From the NCBI GenBank assembly GCA_030532515.1, contig JAUNKY010000006.1:1-58814 (forward strand): a DNA stretch of 58,814 nucleotides, read 5' to 3'. A program made the translations under genes and the position numbers. This stretch comes from Actinomycetaceae bacterium. Its GTDB lineage: Bacteria > Actinomycetota > Actinomycetes > Actinomycetales > Actinomycetaceae. The stretch's first letter is position 1. Every line of letters starts with the position of its first letter. Below, piece after piece: positions 1 to 8,720 of the stretch. Below the pieces are notes generated by a model, which worked only from the letters and a program-made list of their open reading frames with translations, was not told where the DNA came from and did no database searches.

Positions 1-51
1 TACAGAACAGACTATTAAAATATTGAACCATCAATAAAATCTGTCCTATAA

Positions 52-110
52 CCCCGAATTGAGGGGGTTGCCGGGCTGAATTCGCACGGGAAACTCGTTT
101 CCCGTGCGAA
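52..110. repeat. Family A palindrome, single copy with degenerate half-copy
   Basis: The arms TTCGCACGGGAAA (81-93) and TTTCCCGTGCGAA (98-110) are exact inverse complements around a CTCG loop. The 22 nt before them (59-80) begin with TTG and end with CTGAA, like the spacers of the multi-copy family A arrays elsewhere in the window. They are preceded by a CGAA that looks like the worn end of another copy. This is the same element as at 7011-7164, 26761-26842, 45402-45516 and 47673-47753. Confidence 0.85.
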
Positions 111-303
111 ATGATGAGTTTGGGGGGGCAGGAAAACGCTCGAACCGCGAACTCGTGCTTAATTTGAAAACTTTAAACTGCACATCTGTGCAGAAGCGTG
201 CAAAGATTTTCTGACAGTTAGAAATAAACGCTAGACTAAAACCCGGTATTCACATCAAATGGTGCAGCAAACCAGCATAGACACCGGTAACAAAGGAGTT
301 CCC

Positions 304-1614
304 ATGGGCTTTTTCAAGCGCAATGGCTTCCATAGCCGAGAACAAGTAGCCGCTTTCTTAACTGTCGTATTTTCTGGCCAAATCATCTACTCGGCCTTCG
401 AATCATTTAAGATTCCTTTCTACCAACGCCTAGTCGAATATTACGGACTAACTGACACCCAGTTCGGCCTATTATTCACCATGCTCGGCATCGCCGTCTT
501 CTTCTATATCCCCGCTGGCTGGGTGAACAACCGTTTCAACACGCGCACCATCCTCATGGCCGGACTGGCCTACCGCTGCGTCACTGCCCTCATCATGATC
601 GGCTTAAAACCGGCTTTCCCCATCATGCTGGCTATCACTTTCACCTGGGGCGTACTGGACGCCATCTTCTGGCCCGCCGTGGTTAAAGGGGTAGTACTCT
701 TTTCCTCCCGCGAAAACAAAGGCTTCGGGCTGGGCACCCTCACCGCTTTCCGCGCCGGCGGCGAAGCCACCCTCAACGGCATCATGATTGGCGTAATGGC
801 GCTCTTCCACGGATCCATGCTGGCTTTCAAAACCGGCATGATGATTTACGCTTTGCTCACCATCCCGATGATTTTCCTCATCAACCGCTACGTACCAGCC
901 GACCCACAAGAAGACGGCAACGTTTCCGCAGACGCAGAAGTTGTTGAAACCAGCAACAAGGAAGCCTTGGAAGGGCTGATTCACACCCTCAAAATTCCAC
1001 GCGTCTGGCTCGCCGGCTTCGCTGGCATGACCGTCTACTGGGTCTACACCACCTTGGTTTACACCACCCCATACTTCGTGCGCGTCTACGGAATGGACAC
1101 TGAAGTAGCTGCTCTCTATGCCACGGTAAACGCCATCATCCTGGGCTTAGGTGGCGGTCTGATTGGCGGTATCGTCGCAGACAAACTCTTCAAATCCTCT
1201 GCCAAGACCCTGGCAGTCACCTTAGGCGTAGCTTCCGTCTTCTTACTGTTGCTCACCCTAGTCACCAAGCAAAACGGCAACATGTACCTATCCTTGGTAC
1301 TAATCTCTATCTTCGTACTCTTCACCATGATGGCAAAGGGGATCCAACAAGCCCCCGTCGCAGAACTCCACCTGCCTAACAACATCATGGGCTCAGCCAT
1401 GTCTGTCAACTCTTTCATGGCCTTCGCCTGCATCCTCTGGGCAACCACTTTGAACGGCATGATCCTAGATGCTTATAAAGAGTCCCCAGAAACTGGTTTC
1501 AAAGTGATCTTCGCTCTGATGGCTCTGGTAGGTCTGATTGGTGCCGCTCTCTCAATGTGGCTGGTTGTTCTAAACCGCAAGCACGACCAGAAACAGGCAG
1601 CAACTACGCACTAA
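304..1614 (+). CDS. MFS transporter
   Basis: A 436-residue polytopic membrane protein with about 12 hydrophobic segments and the Major Facilitator layout of two six-helix halves separated by an acidic loop (about residues 198-220, rich in D/E). A GWVNNRFNTR stretch follows the second helix, where the family keeps its loop 2-3 motif. The start at 304 is preferred to the upstream in-frame GTG at 259 because AAAGGAG lies 7 nt before it. The protein ends in a basic tail. It is transcribed alone, upstream of xerC. The substrate cannot be read from the sequence; MFS sugar-phosphate or organic-anion carriers are plausible. The family is certain, the function open. Confidence 0.85.
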   Translation: MGFFKRNGFHSREQVAAFLTVVFSGQIIYSAFESFKIPFYQRLVEYYGLTDTQFGLLFTMLGIAVFFYIPAGWVNNRFNTRTILMAGLAYRCVTALIMIGLKPAFPIMLAITFTWGVLDAIFWPAVVKGVVLFSSRENKGFGLGTLTAFRAGGEATLNGIMIGVMALFHGSMLAFKTGMMIYALLTIPMIFLINRYVPADPQEDGNVSADAEVVETSNKEALEGLIHTLKIPRVWLAGFAGMTVYWVYTTLVYTTPYFVRVYGMDTEVAALYATVNAIILGLGGGLIGGIVADKLFKSSAKTLAVTLGVASVFLLLLTLVTKQNGNMYLSLVLISIFVLFTMMAKGIQQAPVAELHLPNNIMGSAMSVNSFMAFACILWATTLNGMILDAYKESPETGFKVIFALMALVGLIGAALSMWLVVLNRKHDQKQAATTH

Positions 1615-1708
1615 ACCCACGATTAGTTCTGTTAGGCAAAAGCAGTTGGTAAACTAAAACCACTCAAATCACTAACAGAAACTAAAGCTTAACCGCAGGG
1701 GGCGCCAG

Positions 1709-2623
1709 ATGGAACTAGACCGTTCAACTGGCGCCCTCGTGCATAACTTCGCCAACTGGCTAAAACACAACCGTGGATTTTCTGACCTAACCATTCGCGC
1801 CTACGAATCCGATATTCGCGCCGCCTTACAGTTCACTTGCGGTGCCGCCCCCTTCAACTCTGCCGACTTCAACGCCAGCGCGCTGCGTGCTTTCCTCTCC
1901 GCCAGAGTTAGAAAAGGCGATGCCCGCGCTTCGGTTGCCCGCTACGCCGCCAGCTTGCGGCTCTTCGGACAGTGGCTGCTTAAAAACGGCTTCATCGACA
2001 CCGACCCCACATTGAAACTCCGCGCCGCTAAAGTCGATAGCCACCTGCCACAGATCCTCTCAATCGAGCAGATTAACCGGCTTTTCAACTACCTCACTGA
2101 AACCGCAAAAAGTGGGGAAGCGGTTGCCATTCGCGACTGGGTAACTTGTGAACTGCTCTATTCATGCGGTATTCGCGTGGCAGAGCTGGTGGGGTTGAAT
2201 CTCACCAGCGTTGACGGTGCTTCACGCAGCCTGCGAGTGCTTGGAAAAGGCAATAAAGAACGAGTTGTTCCCTATGGGATGCCCGCCCACGAAGCTCTGC
2301 GCCATTGGCTCCGCGACGGGCGCGCCCAGCTGGCAAATGAACGCAGCGGACAAGCCCTATTCCTGGGCGAAAAAGGCGGGCGCGTCGATCAGCGGGTTAT
2401 CCGCGACCGGCTGGAAAGAGCCTGCCAGTTGGCGGGCGTGCCAGTTCTCAGCCCCCACGGACTTCGCCACTGTGCGGCTACCCATATGCTCGAGGGCGGT
2501 GCCGACCTGCGTACTGTACAAGACATGCTCGGCCACGCTTCGCTGGCCACCACCCAACGCTACACCCACGTTGATGCAGTGCGCCTGAGTCAGATTATGC
2601 GCCAAGCGCATCCCCGGGCGTAA
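1709..2623 (+). CDS. xerC: Tyrosine recombinase XerC
   Basis: 304 residues, the normal length of XerC/XerD. The N-terminal SAM-like core-binding domain (about 10-95) is followed by the catalytic domain, which carries R156 (GIRVAEL), K180 in the GKGNK hairpin, H250 and R253 (HGLRH), H276 (GHAS) and nucleophile Y285 (QRYTHV). The enzyme acts with XerD at dif to resolve chromosome dimers. A run of G (AGGGGG) precedes the ATG. XerC immediately upstream of an M23 gene and rpsB is the usual actinobacterial arrangement, which supports chromosomal XerC rather than a phage or integron integrase. No dif site was recognised here. Confidence 0.93.
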   Translation: MELDRSTGALVHNFANWLKHNRGFSDLTIRAYESDIRAALQFTCGAAPFNSADFNASALRAFLSARVRKGDARASVARYAASLRLFGQWLLKNGFIDTDPTLKLRAAKVDSHLPQILSIEQINRLFNYLTETAKSGEAVAIRDWVTCELLYSCGIRVAELVGLNLTSVDGASRSLRVLGKGNKERVVPYGMPAHEALRHWLRDGRAQLANERSGQALFLGEKGGRVDQRVIRDRLERACQLAGVPVLSPHGLRHCAATHMLEGGADLRTVQDMLGHASLATTQRYTHVDAVRLSQIMRQAHPRA

Positions 2624-2689
2624 CCTCAGATTCCCGGTAAGACCAGGTACACTAGCATGAGTAAGTAGTTGCAGTTATAAGGTATTACT

Positions 2690-4261
2690 GTGAAGAAACC
2701 GGATGTAAAGAATCTGCATGCCACCGCGCGAACCCTGAATTTACGGGTTTTCTTAGGTGCTTCGATTAGTATTTTGTTAATCGCTTCAGTTGCCATTTTC
2801 TACCCTCAGCAGGTGCACGCGATTTTTGGGCACGCGGTGGGTTGGATCAGCCGTTGGCTGGGATCTTTCTACATCGGGTTAGCTGGCGCCATCTTTGTTT
2901 TCGTCCTGGTACTGGCGTTCTCACGGTTTGGCAACGTGCGTTTAGGTGGGGTAGATGCCAAACCCGAGTTCTCCACATTTGCTTGGGGATCCATGCTTTT
3001 TGCCGCGGGCATTGGCACAGATATCATGTTCTTCGCCGTAGCCGAACCCATGTACCACTATCTGCAACCTCCGCAAGGAGCCCCGCGCACCAGCGAAGCA
3101 GCTCGCGAAGCGATTACTTGGACTCTATTCCACTACGGGGTAATCGGCTGGGGCATGTACGCGTTGATGGGAATTGCTTTAGCCTATTTCGCCTATAACC
3201 GGAACCGTCCGTTGGCAGTTCGCTCTGCACTGGCACCTCTGCTTAAGGATCGCTTAACCGGGCTTCCCGGCGATTTAGTTGATATTGCTGCTATCTTAGG
3301 GACAGTTTTCGGGGTGGCAGCCACCTTAGGCATTGGCGTCGTTCAGCTGAACGTAGGTATGCAGATTCTCTTTGGGAACGAAATTGGTCTCTATACGCAG
3401 ATTGGCCTGATTTCTTTAGCCGTCGTAATGGTGATTATCTCAGCCACTACCGGTATTGAAAAAGGCATTCGTTTCCTCTCACAGTTGAATATTTGGCTGG
3501 CACTATTGTTGGCTGCTTGGGTTTTCATCACCGGTGAAACCGACTGGCTGATCCGTAGTCTCACTCTCAACATCGGTGATTTCCTGTCTTCTTTCCCCAG
3601 CCGCGTGTTGAATACTTTCGCCTACGATAATTTAACTGAGTGGGTGAGTGACTGGACGCTATTCTTCTGGGCTTGGTGGATTGCCTGGGCATCTTTCGTA
3701 GGACTCTTTTTGGCTCGCATTTCCAAAGGACGGTCTTTACGCGAGTTCATCTTCGGCACCATGTTTATCCCGTTTGCTTACGTGCTAATGTGGATTTCCA
3801 TCTTCGGTAATTCGGCTATTTCCTTGGTGAATGCCGGTGATGAGAAATTCGCGGACGCGGTTTTGCAGTCGCCGGAACTGGGGTTCTATCAGCTTTTAGG
3901 ACACGTGCCGTTGGCACCGGTTGTTATCGGTTTAGCTACTTTCGTGGGGCTGTTGTTCTATGTAACTTCCGCTGACTCGGGAGCTTTGGTGATGGCGAAC
4001 CTTTCTTCGAACCTGCCGGATTCTTCTGCTGACGGGCATGCGCTGGTAAAGATTTGGTGGGCTGCCGTAACTGGCGTGCTGACTGTCGCAATGCTTTTAG
4101 TGGATGGGATTCCAGCTTTACAACATGCCACGATCATCATGGGGCTGCCGTTCAGCCTGGTACTGATTGCGGTGATGGTAGGGCTTTACCGAGCGTTGAA
4201 TGCGGAGTACCCGGCGCCGCCAATCTACCCGGCACAACCGGTGGAAGATCCGGAAGAATAA
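2690..4261 (+). CDS. BCCT-family osmolyte transporter (glycine betaine/choline/carnitine type)
   Basis: 523 residues with about 12 transmembrane helices. The tryptophan-rich signature of the Betaine/Carnitine/Choline Transporter family is visible in the central helix (FFWAWWIAWASFVGLFLARI), and AAGIGTDIMFFAVAEP lies in the third helix. The start is GTG with no convincing Shine-Dalgarno; TATAAG lies 8 nt upstream, so the message may be leaderless. Family members import compatible solutes by Na+ or H+ symport. The exact solute is not predictable. A large hairpin (4271-4312) terminates it against the convergent M23 gene. Confidence 0.9.
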   Translation: MKKPDVKNLHATARTLNLRVFLGASISILLIASVAIFYPQQVHAIFGHAVGWISRWLGSFYIGLAGAIFVFVLVLAFSRFGNVRLGGVDAKPEFSTFAWGSMLFAAGIGTDIMFFAVAEPMYHYLQPPQGAPRTSEAAREAITWTLFHYGVIGWGMYALMGIALAYFAYNRNRPLAVRSALAPLLKDRLTGLPGDLVDIAAILGTVFGVAATLGIGVVQLNVGMQILFGNEIGLYTQIGLISLAVVMVIISATTGIEKGIRFLSQLNIWLALLLAAWVFITGETDWLIRSLTLNIGDFLSSFPSRVLNTFAYDNLTEWVSDWTLFFWAWWIAWASFVGLFLARISKGRSLREFIFGTMFIPFAYVLMWISIFGNSAISLVNAGDEKFADAVLQSPELGFYQLLGHVPLAPVVIGLATFVGLLFYVTSADSGALVMANLSSNLPDSSADGHALVKIWWAAVTGVLTVAMLLVDGIPALQHATIIMGLPFSLVLIAVMVGLYRALNAEYPAPPIYPAQPVEDPEE

Positions 4262-4270
4262 ACCATTTTT

Positions 4271-4312
4271 ACTGTTTGCGCATCTGTAGCGGTCTACGGA
4301 TGCGCAAACAGT
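4271..4312. repeat. Family C palindrome acting as bidirectional terminator
   Basis: The arms ACTGTTTGCGCAT and ATGCGCAAACAGT are perfect inverse complements around a partly self-complementary centre (GTAG...CTAC). It sits exactly between the stop of the BCCT gene and the stop codon of the convergent M23 gene and is followed by a T-rich stretch. It is a single copy of the repeat found in pairs at 17725-17823 and 33693-33790. Confidence 0.8.
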
Positions 4313-4855
4313 TTATTTTGCCGTTTGGCGCACCGGTTCAGACCACGGCAGTAGCCGGGGGCGTCCCAGTATGAACCGTAGTGGATTTAAATAATTACCT
4401 GCCGGGGTGCGCACGCCCCAGTGCAAACAATCCCCGTCATGACCGGGTACAAGTCGTCCCAAAACTTCACCCGCCTGCACAAACTGTCCTTTCGTAACCT
4501 GCACCTGCAATGGTTCAAACGAAGTGCGCAAACCATTTGCCAGCTGGATTGACACTAAATCTCGATCGTTTAACCTACCTGCATAGATGACTGTACCCGC
4601 CGTGGGTGCCCGAATTTCAGCTCCTACACCGGGACACAGATCAACGCCGCGGTGTCCGCTCAACCAGTCATGTGCTGGTGGTGCAAAAGCCCGCCCAACT
4701 TTAAGCGGTGGGGGAGTTGGCAACAGCCAAGGACTACCGCTTACGGACCAGCTTGTCACCACCGGGTTGGCATAGTCCAGGCTTAGACTGGTCCCGGCGC
4801 CTACCAGCCCCAGTAAATATCCGAGGGCGATTAACAAAACTTGTTTTAGCTTCAT
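4313..4855 (-). CDS. Exported M23-family (LytM-like) peptidase domain protein
   Basis: 180 residues. A short basic start (MKLK) and a hydrophobic stretch (5-25) form a signal peptide or anchor, followed by a proline-rich linker and an M23/LytM domain. The zinc ligands H68 and D72 (HRGVD) and H145 (CLHWG) are present. The first histidine of the usual HxH motif is replaced by C143, a variant common in actinobacterial proteins of this position. It probably acts on, or binds, peptidoglycan outside the membrane. It lies between xerC and rpsB on the opposite strand, as in mycobacteria (Rv2891). Whether it is an active endopeptidase is uncertain because of the Cys substitution. Confidence 0.85.
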   Translation of the reverse strand: MKLKQVLLIALGYLLGLVGAGTSLSLDYANPVVTSWSVSGSPWLLPTPPPLKVGRAFAPPAHDWLSGHRGVDLCPGVGAEIRAPTAGTVIYAGRLNDRDLVSIQLANGLRTSFEPLQVQVTKGQFVQAGEVLGRLVPGHDGDCLHWGVRTPAGNYLNPLRFILGRPRLLPWSEPVRQTAK

Positions 4856-5004
4856 AGGTTAAGAGTCAGTAAAAGCTTCTGAAAAGACCAGTGGGCGCCC
4901 TCGGAAATGTGGAAAACTTTCCCTGCTGCCAACCTGTGCACAAAGTCATAGTCTGCTGCCTGTGAAAAACCCTTTGCCCCCTGCCAAAACCGCGGAAAAT
5001 CCGC

Positions 5005-5231
5005 TATTCTGAGAAAGGCGCTTTTTATCTAAAGCGACTATCGCGCGTCTGGGCTGGCAGAAAACCTGCCAGAAAAGTACAGCGCAGTCTTTTGCAAGCG
5101 GGAAAACCCGTGCAAAAGTGCTGAACTTTAGACGCTAGGAGCCGTCTCGAACCCGAGTCGGTTAAGTAACTAAACTGAGAAGCCGCGAGCTTCTCCTGAA
5201 AAGAACACCTGCTTTAAGGTGTTTGAAAGGA
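5005..5231 (+). promoter_or_regulatory. Structured rpsB leader with four stem-loops
   Basis: The 380 nt between the M23 gene and rpsB contain no gene but four strong hairpins in series. They are 5054-5072 (CTGGCAG arms), 5089-5118 (CTTTTGCA arms plus an inner CGGG/AAAA/CCCG stem), 5177-5195 (GAGAAGC arms) and 5204-5223 (AACACCT arms). The last ends just before the Shine-Dalgarno GAAAGGAA. A possible -10 box TATTCT lies at 5005-5010. The position fits an autoregulatory ribosomal-protein leader, as known for rpsB in other bacteria. Binding of S2 here is inferred. Confidence 0.6.
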
Positions 5232-5241
5232 ACACAAGTCC

Positions 5242-6069
5242 ATGGCACTAGTAACCATGCGTCAGCTCCTCGAAAGTGGCGTACACTTTGGTCACCAGAC
5301 CCGTACCTGGAACCCAAAGATGAAGCGCTTCATCCTGACCGAACGTAACAACATCTACATCATCGACCTGCAGCAGACCGTTGCAGACATCGATCGCGCT
5401 TACGAATTCGTGAAGGAAATCGTTGCACACGGTGGCAACATCCTGTTCGTCGGCACCAAGAAGCAGGCACAGGGCTCCATTGAAGAACAAGCACAGCGCG
5501 TTGGCATGCCATACGTTAACCACCGCTGGCTGGGCGGTATGCTCACCAACTTCAACACCGTATTCAAGCGTATCCAGCGCATGAAGGAACTGGAACAGAT
5601 CGACTTCGACGACGTAGCATCCTCTGGTCGCACCAAGAAGGAACTGCTGATGATGCGTCGCGAGCAGGAAAAGCTGGTTCGCTCCCTGGGCGGCATCCGC
5701 GACATGCAGAAGGTACCTTCCGCACTGTGGATCGTTGACACCAAGAAGGAACACCTGGCAATCTCCGAAGCTAAGAAGCTGAACATCCCAGTTATCGCAA
5801 TCCTGGACACCAACTGTGACCCAGACGAAGTAGATTACGGTATCCCAGGCAACGACGACGCAATCCGTTCCGTTGGCATCCTGACCCGCGTAATCTCTGA
5901 CGCTGTTGCAGCTGGTCTGGTTGCTCGCTCTGAAAAGCGCAACCGCTCTGGCGAAGCAGCTGAAGCAGAGCCAATGGCTGAATGGGAACGCGATCTGCTG
6001 GCAACTGAAGAAGCTCCAGTAGAAGAAGCTGCACAGCCAGAAGCTGCTGCAGAAACCGAAGAAGCCTGA
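5242..6069 (+). CDS. rpsB: 30S ribosomal protein S2
   Basis: 275 residues, opening with the S2 signature [14 protein letters not shown] and containing the conserved [10 protein letters not shown] and VDTKKE segments. The C-terminal 40 residues form an acidic Ala/Glu-rich tail typical of actinobacterial S2. The protein binds S1 and the head of the 30S subunit. The start follows GAAAGGAAC, and tsf is 28 nt downstream in the same transcript. Codon use is strongly biased, as expected for a highly expressed gene. Confidence 0.98.
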   Translation: MALVTMRQLLESGVHFGHQTRTWNPKMKRFILTERNNIYIIDLQQTVADIDRAYEFVKEIVAHGGNILFVGTKKQAQGSIEEQAQRVGMPYVNHRWLGGMLTNFNTVFKRIQRMKELEQIDFDDVASSGRTKKELLMMRREQEKLVRSLGGIRDMQKVPSALWIVDTKKEHLAISEAKKLNIPVIAILDTNCDPDEVDYGIPGNDDAIRSVGILTRVISDAVAAGLVARSEKRNRSGEAAEAEPMAEWERDLLATEEAPVEEAAQPEAAAETEEA

Positions 6070-6097
6070 GTTTTTCAACCTGTAGATAAGGATAAAA

Positions 6098-6928
6098 ATG
6101 GCTAACTACACTGCAGCCGACGTAAAGGCTCTGCGCGACCAAACTGGCGCAGGCATGATGGACGTTAAGAAGGCTCTGGAAGAAGCTAACGGCGACAAGG
6201 AAAAGGCACTGGAAATCATCCGCCTGTCCGGCCTGAAGTCTCTTGCAAAGCGTGAAGACCGCGTAGCATCCGCTGGTCTGATCGTTGGCAAGGTTATCGA
6301 CGACAAGGTAGGCATCATTGTCGAAGTTAACTCTGAAACTGACTTCGTAGCAAAGAACGAAAAGTTCATTGCTTTCGCTAACACCATTTTGGACGCAGCG
6401 GTTGAATCCGGTGCAGCTGACCTGGCAACCCTGCTGGAAGCTCCAGTTGAAGGTGGCAAGGTTTCTGACCTGGTTGACAACATGGGCGCAGTTATCGGCG
6501 AAAAGATCGAAATCCGTCGCATCGTGCGCGTTGAAGGCGATCATGTAGCTCTGTACCTGCACCAGACCTCTGCTGACCTGCCAGCACAGGTAGGCGTTCT
6601 GGTAGCTGGCTGTGAAAAGCTGGCTGGCCTGGGCCGCGACGTAGCAATGCACATTGCTGCATTCTCTCCTGACTTCGTAGACAGCGACAATGTTCCTGCT
6701 GAAGTTGTTGAGAAGGAACGCGACACCCTGACCAAGCTGACCCTGTCTGAAGGCAAGCCTGAACACATCGTTCCAAAGATTGTTGAAGGCCGTCTGGCAG
6801 CATTCTTCCAGGAAAACTGCCTGGTTGAACAGGACTTCGCTAAGGATCCAACTAAGAAGGTTAAGGACGCTCTGGCAGAAGCTGGCGCATCCGTTAAGTC
6901 CTTCGCTCGTGTACAGGTTGGCGCCTGA
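6098..6928 (+). CDS. tsf: Elongation factor Ts
   Basis: 276 residues. The N-terminal UBA-like domain carries the diagnostic LRDQTGAGMMDVKKAL, then NSETDFVAKNEKF and the core and coiled-coil regions. EF-Ts regenerates EF-Tu-GTP during elongation. AGATAAGGATAAAA precedes the ATG. The gene is co-transcribed with rpsB and closed by a strong terminator at 6940. Length and motifs are complete. Confidence 0.98.
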   Translation: MANYTAADVKALRDQTGAGMMDVKKALEEANGDKEKALEIIRLSGLKSLAKREDRVASAGLIVGKVIDDKVGIIVEVNSETDFVAKNEKFIAFANTILDAAVESGAADLATLLEAPVEGGKVSDLVDNMGAVIGEKIEIRRIVRVEGDHVALYLHQTSADLPAQVGVLVAGCEKLAGLGRDVAMHIAAFSPDFVDSDNVPAEVVEKERDTLTKLTLSEGKPEHIVPKIVEGRLAAFFQENCLVEQDFAKDPTKKVKDALAEAGASVKSFARVQVGA

Positions 6929-6939
6929 TACTAAGCAGT

Positions 6940-6985
6940 AAATAACCCCGCTTCCCATTTTGGGTGGCGGGGTTATTTCTTTCCC
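6940..6985 (+). terminator. rpsB-tsf operon terminator
   Basis: A perfect 12-bp stem, AAATAACCCCGC (6940-6951) and GCGGGGTTATTT (6967-6978), is followed by a pyrimidine/T-rich run. It closes the rpsB-tsf operon, 12 nt past the tsf stop. One of the CCGAGGGCG words begins at 6984, directly behind it. Confidence 0.9.
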
Positions 6986-7010
6986 GAGGGCGGTATCTGA
7001 AGCTCCCATA

Positions 7011-7164
7011 TCGCACGGGAAAACGCCGTTTTCGCATACGAAAGCCGTTTCCCGTGCGAATTGGGCACCCAAAGTCCTCAAATTCGCATACGAAAGCGGT
7101 TTCCCGTGCGATTTGGGAAGGTGGAGTGGCTGAATTCGCATACGAAAGCGGTTTCCCGTGCGAA
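7011..7164. repeat. Family A palindrome array, four units, 52-nt pitch
   Basis: Units begin at about 7011 (overlapping the next), 7031, 7083 and 7135. The last three start exactly 52 nt apart: 30-bp palindromes with arms TTCGCATACGAAA and TTTCCCGTGCGAA, separated by 22-nt spacers at 7061-7082 and 7113-7134. Both spacers begin TTGGG and end in CAAA or TGAA but differ in between. The array fills most of the 382-nt space between the tsf terminator and the pyrH promoter, and no gene is seen there. Confidence 0.9.
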
Positions 7165-7277
7165 AAAATCGCGTAATCCACCGCCACCAACAGGGAACGA
7201 AACAAAACTACCCGGCGACCGGTATTATAGAAACGGTATCAAAAAGCAGAACCTCACTCTGCCCGCCAAAAACCACC

Positions 7278-7283
7278 TATACT
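7278..7283 (+). promoter_or_regulatory. Probable pyrH -10 box
   Basis: TATACT lies 27 nt upstream of the pyrH ATG, which would give a leader of about 20 nt containing the TTGGAG ribosome-binding site (7300-7305). No good -35 hexamer is seen. Confidence 0.45.
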
Positions 7284-7310
7284 TAACCAAATCAATACGT
7301 TGGAGTAAAC

Positions 7311-8045
7311 ATGAGCGTAGAACCCACCAAACCACGTCGCGTCCTTCTCAAACTCTCAGGTGAAGTATTTGGAGGCGGGTCGATTGGTCTTGATCCCAAC
7401 GTAGTACGTTCGGTAGCCGCACAGATTGCTAAAGCAGTAAACCAAGGCGTCCAGGTAGCCATCGTGGTTGGTGGCGGTAACTTCTTCAGGGGTGCAACCC
7501 TCTCTCAAAACGGTTTAGACCGCTCCCGCGCAGACTACATGGGCATGCTCGGCACCGTAATGAACGCCCTGGCTCTCCAAGACTTCCTGGAACAAGAAGG
7601 CGTCACCACCCGCGTGCAAACCGCCATTACCATGGGACAGGTTGCCGAACCATACATCCCCCTAAAAGCAATCCGACACATGGAAAAGGGGCGCGTGGTA
7701 GTCTTCGGCGCGGGCGCCGGCTTGCCATACTTCTCAACTGACACGGTTTCTGCCCAGCGTGCACTGGAAACCCGCTGCGACGAACTATTGGTAGCAAAGA
7801 ACGGGGTAGATGGCATCTACACCGACGACCCTCGCAAGAACCCAGATGCAAAACGCATTGACTTCGTCACCTACGCAGACGCACTATCACAGGGACTGAA
7901 AGTCGTAGACGCCGCAGCTTTCTCTCTCTGCCAAGACAACGCTTTGAATATGCGCGTATTCGGCATGAACGAACCCGGCGCAGTTACCGCAGCGCTGCTT
8001 GGGGAAAAGATCGGCACCCTGGTTTCTACTGAACCGCAAAACTGA
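7311..8045 (+). CDS. pyrH: UMP kinase
   Basis: 244 residues of the amino-acid-kinase fold: [13 protein letters not shown] (P-loop-like lysine and glycine strand), [25 protein letters not shown] and TDTVSAQRA are all diagnostic of bacterial UMP kinase, which makes UDP from UMP and ATP. TTGGAG precedes the ATG. frr follows 78 nt later, the standard tsf-pyrH-frr-cdsA order. The enzyme is a cytosolic hexamer in the known family. Complete, with no oddities. Confidence 0.97.
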   Translation: MSVEPTKPRRVLLKLSGEVFGGGSIGLDPNVVRSVAAQIAKAVNQGVQVAIVVGGGNFFRGATLSQNGLDRSRADYMGMLGTVMNALALQDFLEQEGVTTRVQTAITMGQVAEPYIPLKAIRHMEKGRVVVFGAGAGLPYFSTDTVSAQRALETRCDELLVAKNGVDGIYTDDPRKNPDAKRIDFVTYADALSQGLKVVDAAAFSLCQDNALNMRVFGMNEPGAVTAALLGEKIGTLVSTEPQN

Positions 8046-8123
8046 GTAATCCCGAAAACTGGTTTAACCCGGAAACAAACTGAAACAGTAAAATATAGAA
8101 AACGTAAAACTAAGGAGAAAAAC

Positions 8124-8681
8124 ATGATTGAAGACGCATTGCTACAAGCTGAAGAAGGTATGGAAAAAGCACTGGCCGCCACTAAGCGCGAATTCGTAAA
8201 CATCCGCACCGGCCGCGCTAACCCAGAAGTCTTTAACAGCCTGCTAGTAGACTACTACGGTGCTCCAACTCCACTGCAGCAGCTGGCATCCGTGCAGGTA
8301 CCTGAAGCTCGCATGGTGCTGGTTAGCCCCTACGACCGTTCCGCCATGGCCACCATCATCGCAGCCATTCGCGAATCCGATCTGGGAGTAAACCCCACTG
8401 ACGACGGCAACGTAATCCGTTGTACTCTGCCAGCCCTCACCGAAGAACGCCGTAAGGAATACGTAAAGCTCGCTAAAGCAAAGGCAGAAGACGGACGCGT
8501 TTCCGTTCGTAACGTCCGCCGCAAGGCAAAGGAAGAACTGGATCGCATCAAGAAGGACGGCGAAGCTGGCGAAGACGAAGTAGAACGCGCTGAAAAGGAA
8601 CTGGAAGCTCTAACCAAGGGATTCGTCGCCAAGATCGACGCTGAACTGGAAGCTAAGGAAAAGGATTTGATGACCGTCTGA
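8124..8681 (+). CDS. frr: Ribosome recycling factor
   Basis: 185 residues, the standard RRF length. The N-terminal helix contains the conserved [11 protein letters not shown], and the C-terminal helices contain [13 protein letters not shown]. With EF-G it splits post-termination ribosomes. AAGGAGAAAAAC precedes the ATG. The gene lies between pyrH and cdsA as in most Actinobacteria. Confidence 0.97.
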   Translation: MIEDALLQAEEGMEKALAATKREFVNIRTGRANPEVFNSLLVDYYGAPTPLQQLASVQVPEARMVLVSPYDRSAMATIIAAIRESDLGVNPTDDGNVIRCTLPALTEERRKEYVKLAKAKAEDGRVSVRNVRRKAKEELDRIKKDGEAGEDEVERAEKELEALTKGFVAKIDAELEAKEKDLMTV

Positions 8682-8720
8682 GCGGTTTCAACTCCCACAA
8701 CCCAGTTAAGGCGCATTACT

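Noticed and set aside
2491..2498. CGAGGGCG in xerC, and similar hits at 13743, 51940 and 55273
   Set aside because: They match the 8-mer but lack the T-rich TTTYC flank, so they are probably chance and were left out of the count.
5248..7141. Long open frames opposite rpsB and tsf (276 and 449 codons)
   Set aside because: Complement of highly biased codons in two highly expressed genes; the second frame runs through a terminator and the palindrome array.
7011..7164. CRISPR array
   Set aside because: The palindrome/spacer rhythm resembles one, but arrays have only two to four units, spacers are 22 nt with shared ends, three unrelated repeat families behave alike, and there are no cas genes or leader.
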